In this document: piece after piece, positions 51,703 through 61,091 of the stretch
Position numbering within the stretch: the first letter of the stretch is position 1
Layout of the letters: each line of letters begins with the position of its first letter
Origin: Candidatus Binatia bacterium
GTDB taxonomy: Bacteria; Desulfobacterota; Binatia; Bin18
Direction of reading: 5' to 3'
NCBI GenBank assembly: GCA_951812575.1
Contig: OX638322.1
Location: 1,363,925-1,427,924 of the forward strand
DNA length: 64,000 nucleotides
Position numbers and translations under genes: made by a program
Notes under the pieces: model-generated
Seen by the model: only the letters and a program-made list of their open reading frames with translations
Databases searched by the model: none
What the model was told of the DNA's origin: nothing

Positions 51703-52776
51703 CTAGGCGGCTTGTGCCTCACGCTCAGCCACAAGCGCCCGGATTCTCGGGATGAGCTCTTGGCCAAATTCCGTTACGTCATTAAACGGATCAAATCCAC
51801 GGATGAGCACACCGCGCATGCCCAAGTCGTAATAGGCGGCGATGGATTCTGCGACTTGCTCAGGAGTCCCGACCAAGGCCGTGGTATTACCGCTTGCCCC
51901 GGAGATCTTCACGAGGCCCATCCATAAGCGTTCATCATAGACCTCTTGCGCGTCAGCCAACCGGGTCAGGCGACGGCTAAACTCGGCTTCGACCTTGAGC
52001 GGTAACCGAGGGCTAGACTCTTCTAAACGAGCCAGGATCCCACGCGCTTTGTCCCACGCTGCTCCCTCAGTTGGCGCGATAATCGGTCGGAGAGACACAT
52101 TAAAACGGGGCTGGCGGTTATACCGTGCCGCTTCTGCGGAGATACGGTCTATCAGGGCTTTCACCGAGGCGCGTGGCTCGCCAAAGAGGGCATACACATC
52201 AGCATGCCTGGCTCCAACCCGAATCGCCGCATCAGAGGCCCCACCAAAGTAGATGGGCACATGGGGCTGCTGGGCGGAGCGGACTTCAGAGAAGGCTTTC
52301 TTGACCGAGTAATAGCGTCCCTCAAAGTTGAATGGCTTGTCAGCCGTCCACATCCGGCGCAGGATCTCCAGATATTCGTCTGTCCGTACATAGCGCTCAT
52401 CATGACTGAGCCAGTCCCCGTCACGTTGTTGTTCAGCATCGGCTGTACCCGAAATGATGTGTAGCCACAGCCGTCCGCCGGTCAGCGTATCGCACGTGGC
52501 AGCCGTCCGCGCTGCGAGGGTCGGCATGACAAAGCCAGGCCGGTGGGCGACGAGGAAGTTGAGCTGCTCGGTATAGGCGGCAGCGTACTGTGCAACCTGA
52601 AAGCCTTCGGCAGAGGAAGATGTGTAGCCGACTAATACGGAGTCAAAACCGGCTTGCTCATGCGCCTGGGCAAAACGGCGTAGGTATTCTCGATCAATAC
52701 CACCCCCAATGACGTGTACCGTGGCCCCGCCACCCGGTGGGGCCACACCGATCATGCCAAGGATATTCATGGGCAT
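51703..52776 (-). CDS. FMNH2-dependent alkanesulfonate monooxygenase-like (SsuD/LLM class)
   Basis: 357 residues of the luciferase-like barrel. DREYLRRFAQAHEQAGFDSV, LNFLVAHRPGFVMPTLAART, LWLHIISGTADAEQQRDGDW and the terminal RGVLIRGFDPFNDVTEFGQE closely match SsuD-type enzymes, which use FMNH2 to release sulfite from alkanesulfonates. No FMN reductase (SsuE) gene is in the window. Start MPMN at 52776; ATG 52770 is nearly equal. Confidence 0.88.
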   Translation of the reverse strand: MPMNILGMIGVAPPGGGATVHVIGGGIDREYLRRFAQAHEQAGFDSVLVGYTSSSAEGFQVAQYAAAYTEQLNFLVAHRPGFVMPTLAARTAATCDTLTGGRLWLHIISGTADAEQQRDGDWLSHDERYVRTDEYLEILRRMWTADKPFNFEGRYYSVKKAFSEVRSAQQPHVPIYFGGASDAAIRVGARHADVYALFGEPRASVKALIDRISAEAARYNRQPRFNVSLRPIIAPTEGAAWDKARGILARLEESSPRLPLKVEAEFSRRLTRLADAQEVYDERLWMGLVKISGASGNTTALVGTPEQVAESIAAYYDLGMRGVLIRGFDPFNDVTEFGQELIPRIRALVAEREAQAA

Positions 52777-52874
52777 ACGACACCCCGTACTTTCTTTCCT
52801 TACGTTTCTGACGAATCAGAGGACGATCTGTCCGTGTATTCTTCGATAGGACTCTTCCGGGTGCTTGAGGGCGC

Positions 52875-53750
52875 TCAAGCCGCCCCTGGCGCTCTCTTAT
52901 GCTGTGAGTCGCGCTCAGCAACCCAACGGAGCATGGCCTGGAATTTCTCCGCTCCGTCCTTGAGTGTGGCTGCCACGTCGGTGAGGTCATCGTAGTAAGT
53001 CTTCTCTGAACTTTCTTCCAATACAAGACCAGCCCGGTAGCTGTCGAGCGCTCCGCGTTCGAGCAGGTTCTTATAGCGTTTCACCATTACCGGATGGTTT
53101 TGTGACATGAGACGCGCGATGTTCAAGCTTTCGCAGTCCAGTTCTTCGTTGGTCGCAAACACCCGTTGCACCAACCCCCAGTTAAAGGCGAGGTGAGCGT
53201 CTATCGGATACGCTGCCATGGTCGCCAGCTTGGCGTTATTCATACCACAAATCTGGGTGAGCCGCTGTGAAATACGGCGTCCGGGATGTACCCCATATTT
53301 CGCGTGATTGTCCATAAACACGGCGCGCTCCGAGGCAAGTAACACATCGCAACACAACGCGATCTCGAAGCCACCTGTCACCGCTGGACCATTGACCGCA
53401 CCAATAATTGGGAAAGGGCACTCCCACATCGCCCGAAACGGATCGCTGGCGGGAGTGATTCCCGCTTCCAGATATTCATCCAGCTTTCCAATATCGAGAC
53501 CAACGGTAAACGCACGACCCTCGGCACGTAAAATCACAGCGCGGACTCTGTCATTATTGGGGTCAGGGTTGCGCAAGGCTGTGATGGCGTCGAAAGCTTC
53601 TGCGATCGCACGCATAAAACCACTGCTGAGGACGTTGAACTCCTGCGGATTATTCATTGTGACGACAAAGAGTCCCTCGCCTCCATTCACTTCGTCTACG
53701 AGGACGCTCTCGTTGTCGCCGTAGCTGGCTATGCGTGTTTGATCTGTCAT
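52875..53750 (-). CDS. Enoyl-CoA hydratase/isomerase family protein
   Basis: 291 residues of the crotonase fold. Oxyanion-hole loops AEGRAFTVGLDIGKLD and GAVNGPAVTGGFEIALCCD; later helical domain with SRALSQNHPVMVKRYKNLLE-like charged end. Acts on an acyl-CoA. The usual catalytic-Glu loops are less clear, so hydratase activity is not certain. ATG 53750 follows a GGGGGG run; GTG 53765 is the alternative. Confidence 0.85.
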   Translation of the reverse strand: MTDQTRIASYGDNESVLVDEVNGGEGLFVVTMNNPQEFNVLSSGFMRAIAEAFDAITALRNPDPNNDRVRAVILRAEGRAFTVGLDIGKLDEYLEAGITPASDPFRAMWECPFPIIGAVNGPAVTGGFEIALCCDVLLASERAVFMDNHAKYGVHPGRRISQRLTQICGMNNAKLATMAAYPIDAHLAFNWGLVQRVFATNEELDCESLNIARLMSQNHPVMVKRYKNLLERGALDSYRAGLVLEESSEKTYYDDLTDVAATLKDGAEKFQAMLRWVAERDSQHKRAPGAA

Positions 53751-54057
53751 TTCATAACCCCCCACTTACTACAGATAGTCGGCCCAAAGTTTTGATCCTC
53801 GTGTATAAGTCTGAGTTGTAGAGGGAATCAGAAAGATGGAAAAGCCCACGATACATCGGACACCAACAGGGACAGGAGCCGGTGCATACGGGTTGGACAC
53901 ATCAGAAAAGGCAGGCTATTTCATTGGGGATTAGGGGTTGGGGATTGGGAACTCCGATCAAAAGAGTGAACGTGTCCTCCAATCATACAGAGATGTTGAC
54001 ACGTTTACTCTTTATGGCCCTTGCTAAGTCTGTTCGGCAATCAGTAAGCATGGAGAG
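53751..54057. other. Intergenic region upstream of the Mrp operon
   Basis: 307 bp without a gene, holding a G-rich repetitive patch (GGGGATTAGGGGTTGGGGATT near 53930-53948), the 55-bp palindrome, and the ribosome site GGAGAGG of mrpA. The promoters of the hydratase and Mrp operons should be here. Confidence 0.55.
53962..54012. repeat. 55-bp palindromic repeat, copy 2
   Basis: Arms AAGAGTGAACGTGTCC (53962-53977) and GACACGTTTACTCTT (53998-54012). Its reverse complement aligns with the copy at 39670-39724 including much of the spacer (ACATCTC...ATGAT.GGAGG), so this is a dispersed element, here 46 bp before the mrpA start. Confidence 0.85.
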
Positions 54058-56823
54058 GTGAACGGAGTGCCTGGATTCCTCATTATCAGCCTGATTCTCC
54101 TCCCGTTACTCGGTTCGCTGGTGTCTTGGCCGGAGCGATGGCGTCAGCGTCTGGCGCCAGCTTATTCCCTGATCCCGATTCTTCAACTGCTGATTGTCAT
54201 CGCGCTCTGGACAACGGTTCAGGCAGGAGAGCGGATTCAGTGCTCCTGGCCGTGGGCGCCGAGCCTGGGGCTGTATCTGAGTTTCAGTCTGGATGGTCTG
54301 AGCTGGCTCTTCACCGGTCTGATCTCAGGTGTGGGCGTGTTCGTTTTTGTCTATGCCGCGTTCTACATGGCTGACGATCCCACGCTGTCCCGCCTGTACC
54401 GTTTCCTGCTCTTGTTTAACGCCGCCATGATGGGGGTTGTGCTGGCCGACAACCTGGTCCTGCTGCTGGTCTTCTGGGAATTGACGAGCGTCTCGTCTTT
54501 TCTGCTCATCGGTTTTCGCTCACATCGGGCTGCGGCGTGTGAAGGCGCGAGTAAGGCGTTTGGTCTGACTGCGATTGGCGGTCTGGTCATGCTGTTCGGT
54601 ATTTTGGCCGTGTATGCCGAGCACGGGACATTCGAACTGTCGGTCCTGCTTGCAGACTCTACCTCCATCTCTACGGCCGCAGGGCTGTGCTTCCTGGTTG
54701 CTGCTTTCACCAAGTCGGCTCAGTTTCCGTTCCACATCTGGCTGCCGTCGGCCATGGAGGCCCCCACCCCGGTGAGCGCCTATCTGCATGCCGCCACGAT
54801 GGTCAAAGCCGGGCTCTATTTGATTGCTCGGCTGACGCCGTTATTTGCGGACGATCCCACTTGGTCTGCCACGGTGACCAGTGTCGGTACGGTCACCCTG
54901 GTGTGGGGCGGCGTGTTAGCCTGTAAGCAGGTTGATCTCAAGGCCCTACTGGCCAACTCAACCGTGAGCCAACTGGGGTTGATTGTCCTCCTGCTTGGTC
55001 TGCAAACCGAAATCGCGCTCTTTGCGGCCGTCCTGCATATTCTCAACCACGCGGCGTTCAAGGGCGCGCTGTTTCTCACGGCCGGGACGGTCGAGCACGA
55101 GGCGGGGACACGCGATATCCGCCAGCTTGGCGGCCTGCGTCCCCTCATGCCGACCCTAACTGTAGCGGCGACACTGGCTTCACTGTCCATGGCCGGCCTG
55201 CCGCCCTTAGGCGGCTTCCTGAGTAAAGAATTATTCTATGAAGGCGTCCTCGAAGCAGACCTGCTCCTCACAACGCTGGCCGTCGCCGCCAGTTGTCTGA
55301 CTTTTTTGTATTCTTTCATTTTCTTTCACGGGACGTTTTTCGCTCCGGCCTTCCACTCGCCTCAGCAACAGCATGCCTCCCCTCATGCTGAACAGCACTC
55401 CACGCTCGGTCTGATTGCACCCATTGTCGTTCTGAGCGGTTTGGCCGTGCTATTCGGACTCGTTCCCAGTCTGGCGGAAGCCCTGGTGACGCCGGCTTTT
55501 ACCGTTATGCACGGGGCTCCGCCCCAGCTTCATCTGGCCTTGTGGCATGGTCTGACTCCCGCCCTGTGGTTGAGTGTACTGACGGTGATCCTGGGTGGTA
55601 GTGCCTTCTTGCTGCGGCAGCGTTTTCTTGGGGCCATACGCGAGTACCAGGCCGCGTATTCGTTCAACCGTGTGTACAGCGACGGTCTGACCGGCTTCAC
55701 CCGCCTCTTTCAGTGGACGCGGGCGCTGTACATGACCGGCTCGGTGACCGACTATGTCCGTTATCTTTTAGTCGCCCTCATTGTGGGGTTGAGTCTTCCG
55801 CTATGGTATTTCTTTGGGGTAACGCCGCTCCGGGTAGACATGGGGAGCATAGCTCTCCCGGAATACTATGAGCTGGGGCTGGCCGGGCTGATGGCGGGTG
55901 CCGCGGTCATGTGCTGCCGGGCTTACTCGCGTATTGTTCTCGTGCTGACGCTCGGCTTGGTCGGCGCGCTCATGTCGATTTTCTTCGTCCTCTTCAGCGC
56001 GCCGGACCTGGCCTTAACCCAGATCCTGGTAGAAGCGGTCAGCCTCGTCCTGTTTCTCATGGTCCTGCGTTACTTCTCGATCATGGTCGTTGTCCCTCAG
56101 CCACATATATCATATGCACGTGGGCTCAATATCGGGATTAGTGTGGGTATCGGTCTCCTGGTCAGCGGGCTGCTTTTTGCGGCTATTGTCGGTCCCTCGC
56201 TCCCCTCCCCTATTCCGTCCTATTATCTGTCGAACAGTCATCTCCTGGCCGGTGGATACAACGTGGTCAACGTGATCCTGGTTGATTTTCGTGGCTTTGA
56301 CACCATGGGTGAGATTACGGTGTTCAGCGTTGCCGTCCTTGGCGTCCTGGCCATGGTTGAGTTGGGCGTCCGCGGGCAGCGCCCCTTGGGAACCATGTTT
56401 ATGGTCTCCTTTCCCTCGCCCATTCTCCAGTCGTTTGCCCGGCTCACCCTCCACCTCATGCTGGTCTTTGCCATTTATTTATTGCTGCGCGGCCACAATG
56501 CGCCAGGTGGCGGGTTTATCGCCGGTGTGCTCACCGCAGTGGCGATGACGTTTCAGATGATGGCCTTTCATGTGGAATCCTTCTCACAGGAGATGCCCTG
56601 GAAGCCACTCCACCTGGTCGTGGTCGGACTCCTCCTTGCCGCTGGTACTGGTCTTGGGTCTTTACTCGTTGGCTACCCGTTTCTGACCAGCGCGATTGGA
56701 CATTATAGCTTTCCGCTGCTCGGTGAGATTGAACTTGTCACCGCCATGGGTTTTGACATTGGTATCTACCTGGTCGTGGTCGGAACCTCGTTTGGCATTA
56801 TTCGGACGATTGCCGAGGATTGA
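54058..56823 (+). CDS. mrpA: Mrp Na+/H+ antiporter subunit A fused to subunit B
   Basis: 921 residues, GTG start after GGAGAGG. Multi-pass membrane protein of the complex I-like Mrp antiporter. The MrpA part (1-~785) shows the NuoL-like helical core with [22 protein letters not shown] ([20 protein letters not shown]), the Lys helix and a Glu in the E/DLTSVS helix. The final ~130 residues (from about 795, [15 protein letters not shown]) are the MrpB domain, with [15 protein letters not shown]. So A and B are one polypeptide. It overlaps mrpC by 4 bp. Confidence 0.93.
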   Translation: MNGVPGFLIISLILLPLLGSLVSWPERWRQRLAPAYSLIPILQLLIVIALWTTVQAGERIQCSWPWAPSLGLYLSFSLDGLSWLFTGLISGVGVFVFVYAAFYMADDPTLSRLYRFLLLFNAAMMGVVLADNLVLLLVFWELTSVSSFLLIGFRSHRAAACEGASKAFGLTAIGGLVMLFGILAVYAEHGTFELSVLLADSTSISTAAGLCFLVAAFTKSAQFPFHIWLPSAMEAPTPVSAYLHAATMVKAGLYLIARLTPLFADDPTWSATVTSVGTVTLVWGGVLACKQVDLKALLANSTVSQLGLIVLLLGLQTEIALFAAVLHILNHAAFKGALFLTAGTVEHEAGTRDIRQLGGLRPLMPTLTVAATLASLSMAGLPPLGGFLSKELFYEGVLEADLLLTTLAVAASCLTFLYSFIFFHGTFFAPAFHSPQQQHASPHAEQHSTLGLIAPIVVLSGLAVLFGLVPSLAEALVTPAFTVMHGAPPQLHLALWHGLTPALWLSVLTVILGGSAFLLRQRFLGAIREYQAAYSFNRVYSDGLTGFTRLFQWTRALYMTGSVTDYVRYLLVALIVGLSLPLWYFFGVTPLRVDMGSIALPEYYELGLAGLMAGAAVMCCRAYSRIVLVLTLGLVGALMSIFFVLFSAPDLALTQILVEAVSLVLFLMVLRYFSIMVVVPQPHISYARGLNIGISVGIGLLVSGLLFAAIVGPSLPSPIPSYYLSNSHLLAGGYNVVNVILVDFRGFDTMGEITVFSVAVLGVLAMVELGVRGQRPLGTMFMVSFPSPILQSFARLTLHLMLVFAIYLLLRGHNAPGGGFIAGVLTAVAMTFQMMAFHVESFSQEMPWKPLHLVVVGLLLAAGTGLGSLLVGYPFLTSAIGHYSFPLLGEIELVTAMGFDIGIYLVVVGTSFGIIRTIAED

Positions 56824-57176
56824 GACTGGCTGAGGATACACCCGTGGACTTCGTTATTATCAGCGTGATCGGCGTCTTGTTTGGCTGTGGGACGTATTTG
56901 ATCTTGCAGCGGCATTTACTGCGGGTGGTGGTTGGCCTGTCGTTGTACTCGCACGGGGCCAATCTCGCGCTCATGGTCTCAGGGGGTCTGACGCGGGGCA
57001 ATCCCCCTCTGCTGACGACTGAGGCGCCCTACGTTGACCCACTCCCCCAGGCATTAGTCTTGACCGCGATTGTGATCAGTTTTGGTATGACTGCATTTGC
57101 AACCGTCTTGGCCTTTCGGGTCAGACAAGTGTACGGATCGGATGTTGTTGATGAATTGGCGGGAGGAGAAGAGTGA
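56820..57176 (+). CDS. mrpC: Mrp antiporter subunit C (NuoK-like)
   Basis: 118 residues with three membrane helices: [35 protein letters not shown], and [20 protein letters not shown], the last being the conserved [11 protein letters not shown] motif. TTG 56820 overlaps the MrpA stop as TTGA; GTG 56844, with a better ribosome site, would give 110 residues, nearer the usual length. Confidence 0.92.
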   Translation: MRLAEDTPVDFVIISVIGVLFGCGTYLILQRHLLRVVVGLSLYSHGANLALMVSGGLTRGNPPLLTTEAPYVDPLPQALVLTAIVISFGMTAFATVLAFRVRQVYGSDVVDELAGGEE

Positions 57177-57210
57177 GGGGGCTCGGGGGAGACTTCCCCC
57201 GTGAAAACAC

Positions 57211-58719
57211 ATGATGGCTCCAGACCTGTTCATCCTCTTCATTATGGGTCCGGTTGTCACGGCAGCCTTTTTAGCCGCCTTTCATAAACGGGACGTCTTG
57301 CAGCGCGGGGTGAGCCTCACCGTCAGTCTGGGGCTGTGGGGGCTGTCCGTCGTGGGTCTGCTGTCTCTGCTGCAAGAGGGCCAGCAGGGGATTGTCGTGC
57401 TGCGGATGGGCAATTGGGCCGCGCCCTACGGCATTATCCTGGTTGCCGACGTGCTGAGTATGACCATGGTCGTCCTGACCATGACGGTTGCGGTTGCCGT
57501 GGTGGCCTTCTCGCTGCGAACGGTTGAGCACGCGCATCAGGAGCATTTTTATTACCCACTCTTCTTTATCCTCATCATGGGCGTGAACGGCGCCTTTCTC
57601 ACTGGAGACTTATTCAACCTCTTTGTCTTTTTTGAAGTTTTGCTGATCGCGTCGTTTGCGCTCATGGCCCTTGGCTCACAACCGGGCCAACTCCGAGAGA
57701 CGGTCAAATATGTGGTCATCAACCTGATCGCCTCGACCTTTTTTCTGATCAGCTTGGCCGTGCTGTATCGGACGATGGGTACGCTCAATATGGCGGACCT
57801 GGCCTATAAAATTCAGCTGACGTCCGGGGAGTTGGACCCAACGCTGACCATTTTGGCCCTGGTCTTCTTGTTTGTGTTCGGCACCAAGGCGGCAATTTTT
57901 CCGCTCTATTTTTGGCTGCCCGGGCCGTATTTCCAGCCCGCAGCGGGCTTGAGTGCGTTTTTTGGCGGGATCCTGACCAAGGTGGGCGTGTATGCCATCT
58001 TCCGCACATTTACCCTGATCTTCCGTCATGACCCGTCCGTTACCCATGAACTCCTGCTTATTCTGGCTGCCCTGACTATGCTTCTGGGCGTCTTTGGGGC
58101 CCTGTCCCAGATGGATATGAAGCGTATTTTGTCCTACCACATCATCAGTCAGATCGGCTATCTCATTCTGGGTATCGGCTTGTTTACGCCGCAGGCATTG
58201 GCCGGCGCCCTGTTTTATATGGTGCCGTACGTGCTGGCGAAGTCCGCCCTCTTCTTGATTGCCGGTGTCGTGCAGGCAGCAACCGGCTCGACCCACCTCA
58301 AAGCGGTGGGTGGTCTGCAATCTCACTCAATACCCTTAAGTACGCTCTTTTTGCTGGCAGCATTGAGTCTGGCTGGTATCCCTCCATTAGCCGGCTTCTT
58401 CAGTAAGTTTATCGTGTTGCAGGCAGGGATGGAGATCGGCCGCTACGGCTATGTTGGCATAGGGCTCTTGGGTGGCCTGCTGACGCTGGCCTCTATGCTC
58501 AAAATCTGGAATGGTATCTTCTGGGGCGAAGAAACAGGAGACCGCCGGCCGGTGCCGCTCCAACCACTCTTGCCCGGTGTTGTCCTGCTCGTCTTTTTTA
58601 TTGTGGGGATCGGGTTATTCCCAGGCGTACTCTACAGTGTAGCTCAGCTGGCCGCCGCACAAGTATCTGATCCTCGTGTGTATATCGCCGCAGTCTTGGG
58701 ACCGGATGTCTTATGGTGA
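57211..58719 (+). CDS. mrpD: Mrp antiporter subunit D (NuoN-like)
   Basis: 502 residues, about 14 membrane helices. Key motifs: VFFEVLLIASFALM (conserved Glu), FGTKAAIFPLYFWLPGPY and MDMKRILSYHIISQIGYLI with the Lys of helix 8 region. Ion-translocating subunit paired with MrpA. Gap of 34 bp from mrpC. Confidence 0.95.
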   Translation: MMAPDLFILFIMGPVVTAAFLAAFHKRDVLQRGVSLTVSLGLWGLSVVGLLSLLQEGQQGIVVLRMGNWAAPYGIILVADVLSMTMVVLTMTVAVAVVAFSLRTVEHAHQEHFYYPLFFILIMGVNGAFLTGDLFNLFVFFEVLLIASFALMALGSQPGQLRETVKYVVINLIASTFFLISLAVLYRTMGTLNMADLAYKIQLTSGELDPTLTILALVFLFVFGTKAAIFPLYFWLPGPYFQPAAGLSAFFGGILTKVGVYAIFRTFTLIFRHDPSVTHELLLILAALTMLLGVFGALSQMDMKRILSYHIISQIGYLILGIGLFTPQALAGALFYMVPYVLAKSALFLIAGVVQAATGSTHLKAVGGLQSHSIPLSTLFLLAALSLAGIPPLAGFFSKFIVLQAGMEIGRYGYVGIGLLGGLLTLASMLKIWNGIFWGEETGDRRPVPLQPLLPGVVLLVFFIVGIGLFPGVLYSVAQLAAAQVSDPRVYIAAVLGPDVLW

Positions 58720-59192
58720 CTCGTCTTTTTTTCAATGTCATTCTGGCTTTCGCCTGGTGCTTACTGCAAGACGAGATATCCTTGCGTCAGTTCGTGATTG
58801 GCTTTCTGGTCGGCCTCTCGGCCATGCTGTTCTTCCCACGCTCCTTTCACCAGGAGCGTCGCTATTTCCGTAAGGTCACGCTGAGCGTGCAACTCGTCTT
58901 CTTCTTTGTAAAGGAACTCCTGATTGCCAATTGGACCGTGGTCAGACAGGTCCTGGCTCCTGAGCTCAAGATACAGTCCGGCATTGTTGCCTACCCGCTG
59001 TCATTGCAGAACGATGTCCTGATTACCCTGCTGGCAAATATGATTACCCTGACGCCGGGAACGCTCTCGGTCGAGGTTGCTCCGGATCGGCAGTTTTTAT
59101 TTATTCACTTTCTCGATGTCGATGATGTGGAGGAAGAAATCCGTATCATTAAAGACGGATTTGAACGCTATCTCTTGCTCATTGCCCAATGA
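58713..59192 (+). CDS. mrpE: Mrp antiporter subunit E
   Basis: 159 residues, overlapping mrpD by 7 bp. Early helices FNVILAFAWCLLQDEISLRQF and FLVGLSAMLFFP, then the conserved LITLLANMITLTPGTLSVEV and FIHFLDVDDVEE. Needed for complex stability. Confidence 0.93.
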   Translation: MVTRLFFNVILAFAWCLLQDEISLRQFVIGFLVGLSAMLFFPRSFHQERRYFRKVTLSVQLVFFFVKELLIANWTVVRQVLAPELKIQSGIVAYPLSLQNDVLITLLANMITLTPGTLSVEVAPDRQFLFIHFLDVDDVEEEIRIIKDGFERYLLLIAQ

Positions 59193-59491
59193 TTACGCCA
59201 TTTGTTTCTGTCGTCGTGCTGGTCGGTATCACGCTCTCGATCTTACTCAGTGCGTATCGCGCGCTGCGTGGACCCACGATTCCCGACCGAGTTGTGGCCC
59301 TCGATAATATTTCGATCAATCTGGTTGCCGCTATCATCGTCATTTCGATCCGTGCGCAGAGTGCGCTGTATATCGATGTGGCCCTGGTTCTCGCCATTCT
59401 CTCTTTTTTAGGGACGGTCGCGGCGGCCAAATATCTGCTGAGAGGAACGGTTATTGATGGAAGTCCCCTACATACTCGACGCCCTGGTTAG
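59189..59491 (+). CDS. mrpF: Mrp antiporter subunit F
   Basis: 100 residues, three helices. RALRGPTIPDRVVALDNISIN is the family signature (GPT..DR..ALD). It overlaps mrpE by 4 bp and mrpG by about 35 bp. Confidence 0.93.
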   Translation: MITPFVSVVVLVGITLSILLSAYRALRGPTIPDRVVALDNISINLVAAIIVISIRAQSALYIDVALVLAILSFLGTVAAAKYLLRGTVIDGSPLHTRRPG

Positions 59492-59813
59492 TGTCCTCTT
59501 GCTCCTCGGCCTGTTTTTTCTCCTGACCGGGACCTTCGGCCTGTTACGGCTGCGGGATGTGTACACGCGCATGCACGCCACGAGTAAAAGCACGACATTT
59601 GGCGTGGCCGGAGTGGTCCTGGCTTCGTTGCTCTACCTGCGGTATTTGGGGCTCTCCTCCGGGCTGAAAGAGTTCTTGATTATCGTCTTCCTCTTTCTGA
59701 CCGCCCCGGTCGGCGCGCATATGATCGCCCGGGCCGCCTACCGCGCCGGCGTGTCGTTATGGCAGGGCGGCGTGGTGGATGATTTCAAGAAATGGCTGGA
59801 GACGAACCGGTAG
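59457..59813 (+). CDS. mrpG: Mrp antiporter subunit G
   Basis: 118 residues. GLFFLLTGTFGLLRLRDVYTRMHATSKSTTFG is the family signature (given in parts: LRLRDVYTRMHATSKS). Three helices. ATG 59457 follows AGAGGA; TTG 59454 is one codon longer. Last gene of the operon, convergent with the LLM gene 36 bp away, with no clear terminator. Confidence 0.92.
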   Translation: MEVPYILDALVSVLLLLGLFFLLTGTFGLLRLRDVYTRMHATSKSTTFGVAGVVLASLLYLRYLGLSSGLKEFLIIVFLFLTAPVGAHMIARAAYRAGVSLWQGGVVDDFKKWLETNR

Positions 59814-59849
59814 AGTAGAGTCCCGCCGCTGCCTTCTTTTTCACCTGAT

Positions 59850-60872
59850 TCAATGAAGACCTGGGATCACCTCTTTGGCAAAGAGCTCCATTGAGCGTTG
59901 ACTCTTGGCCGGGTCGAGGCCGGGCAGGTGCATACCCAGGACGAGATGCGTTGTGCGCACCTCTCGGGTAAACTGCTCAATCTCACGCCCGACCTCTTCC
60001 GGGGTGCCGATCATGGGACTGGCGAGCAAGCGCTCGGGATGCTCCCGCAACTCAGCCGGGGGTGGCAGTTGGCCGAACTGCTCAGCACCGGGAAAGTCCT
60101 TGGCCTCGGACAGCCAGCGACCATACCAGCTCAGCATATAGTGGAGATGGTCCTGGGCCTCATCCCAGGCTTGATCGTGGCTGGGCGCGACATACGCCCA
60201 GCGCAACTGGGCTGCATGGTAGTCTTTGGGGTCGCGCCCATGCCGGCGCAACGCGGCATCGTAGGCTTCCTGGACTTCCGAGGTCCCACCGCCGAGAAAG
60301 TGACAGCCCAGGCGCGCGGCCCGCTCAACCGCCTTGGGCGCGTTGGCTCCGATCCACACGGGCGGATGTGGACTCTGGGCCGGTTTGGGCTGAAGGCGAA
60401 TATCCTTCAACTGATAGTGTTTGCCTTCATAGGAGAAGGGATCCTGGGTCCAGATGCCTTGGATGACCGTCACCCCCTCCTCCATGCGTGAGCCGCGTTC
60501 CTTGCGCGGAATGCCATAGCCGGCAAACTCGGCAAGGGCATAGCCCTGTCCCAGTCCCAGGTCAAAGCGCCCGTTGGACAGGATGTCCACGGTTGCCGCG
60601 TCTTCGGCAACCCGCACGGCATTATGCAGGGGTAAGAGGATCAGAAATGTCCCAATCCGCACCCGACTCGTCATCGCGGACAGCGTCCCGGCAATCGGCA
60701 GCAGCGAGGGCGAGTAGCCGTCTTCGGCAAAGTGATGCTCAGTCAGCCAGATCGTGTCATAGCCGAGTTCCTCGGCCGCCTGGGCCTGGCGCAATTGCTC
60801 GGCATAGAATTGGGGAAACGGCTTGCGCCATTGGGGCGGATTCCGAAAGGGAAAGAGTAAACCGATATCCAT
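59850..60872 (-). CDS. LLM-class flavin-dependent oxidoreductase
   Basis: 340 residues of the luciferase-like barrel. IGLLFPFRNPPQWRKPFPQF start, LGYDTIWLTEHHFAEDGYSP, VDILSNGRFDLGLGQGYA and HPPVWIGANAPKAVERAARL are standard. Uses FMN(H2)/F420-type flavin; substrate open. Same strand as the two amidohydrolase genes, 219 bp away. Confidence 0.9.
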   Translation of the reverse strand: MDIGLLFPFRNPPQWRKPFPQFYAEQLRQAQAAEELGYDTIWLTEHHFAEDGYSPSLLPIAGTLSAMTSRVRIGTFLILLPLHNAVRVAEDAATVDILSNGRFDLGLGQGYALAEFAGYGIPRKERGSRMEEGVTVIQGIWTQDPFSYEGKHYQLKDIRLQPKPAQSPHPPVWIGANAPKAVERAARLGCHFLGGGTSEVQEAYDAALRRHGRDPKDYHAAQLRWAYVAPSHDQAWDEAQDHLHYMLSWYGRWLSEAKDFPGAEQFGQLPPPAELREHPERLLASPMIGTPEEVGREIEQFTREVRTTHLVLGMHLPGLDPAKSQRSMELFAKEVIPGLH

Positions 60873-61045
60873 AAGGCCCTCCTTTTACCTTTTCCTCACC
60901 CTAACCAGCTTCGTCCAAATCAATATTGTACAGCCGGGTGACATTCTCTCCCATAAAATCGGGGGCAGAGTTTCTACCCAGCCCCCGCGCGGTCGAAAGG
61001 GGGAAGTGTCCGCTCACACCATGACCGAACACCCCCTCACTCTAA

Positions 61046-61068
61046 CCCTCTCCCGCGAGGGAAGAGGG
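61046..61068. repeat. Extragenic palindrome
   Basis: CCCTCTCCC (61046-61054) / GGGAAGAGGG (61059-61068), loop GCGA, of the same sequence class as the hairpin at 27192-27214 in the MITE-like element. It lies in the 219-bp gap between the LLM gene and the deacylase. Confidence 0.6.
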
Positions 61069-61091
61069 CATCGGTGTGTCCTGCGAATAGC

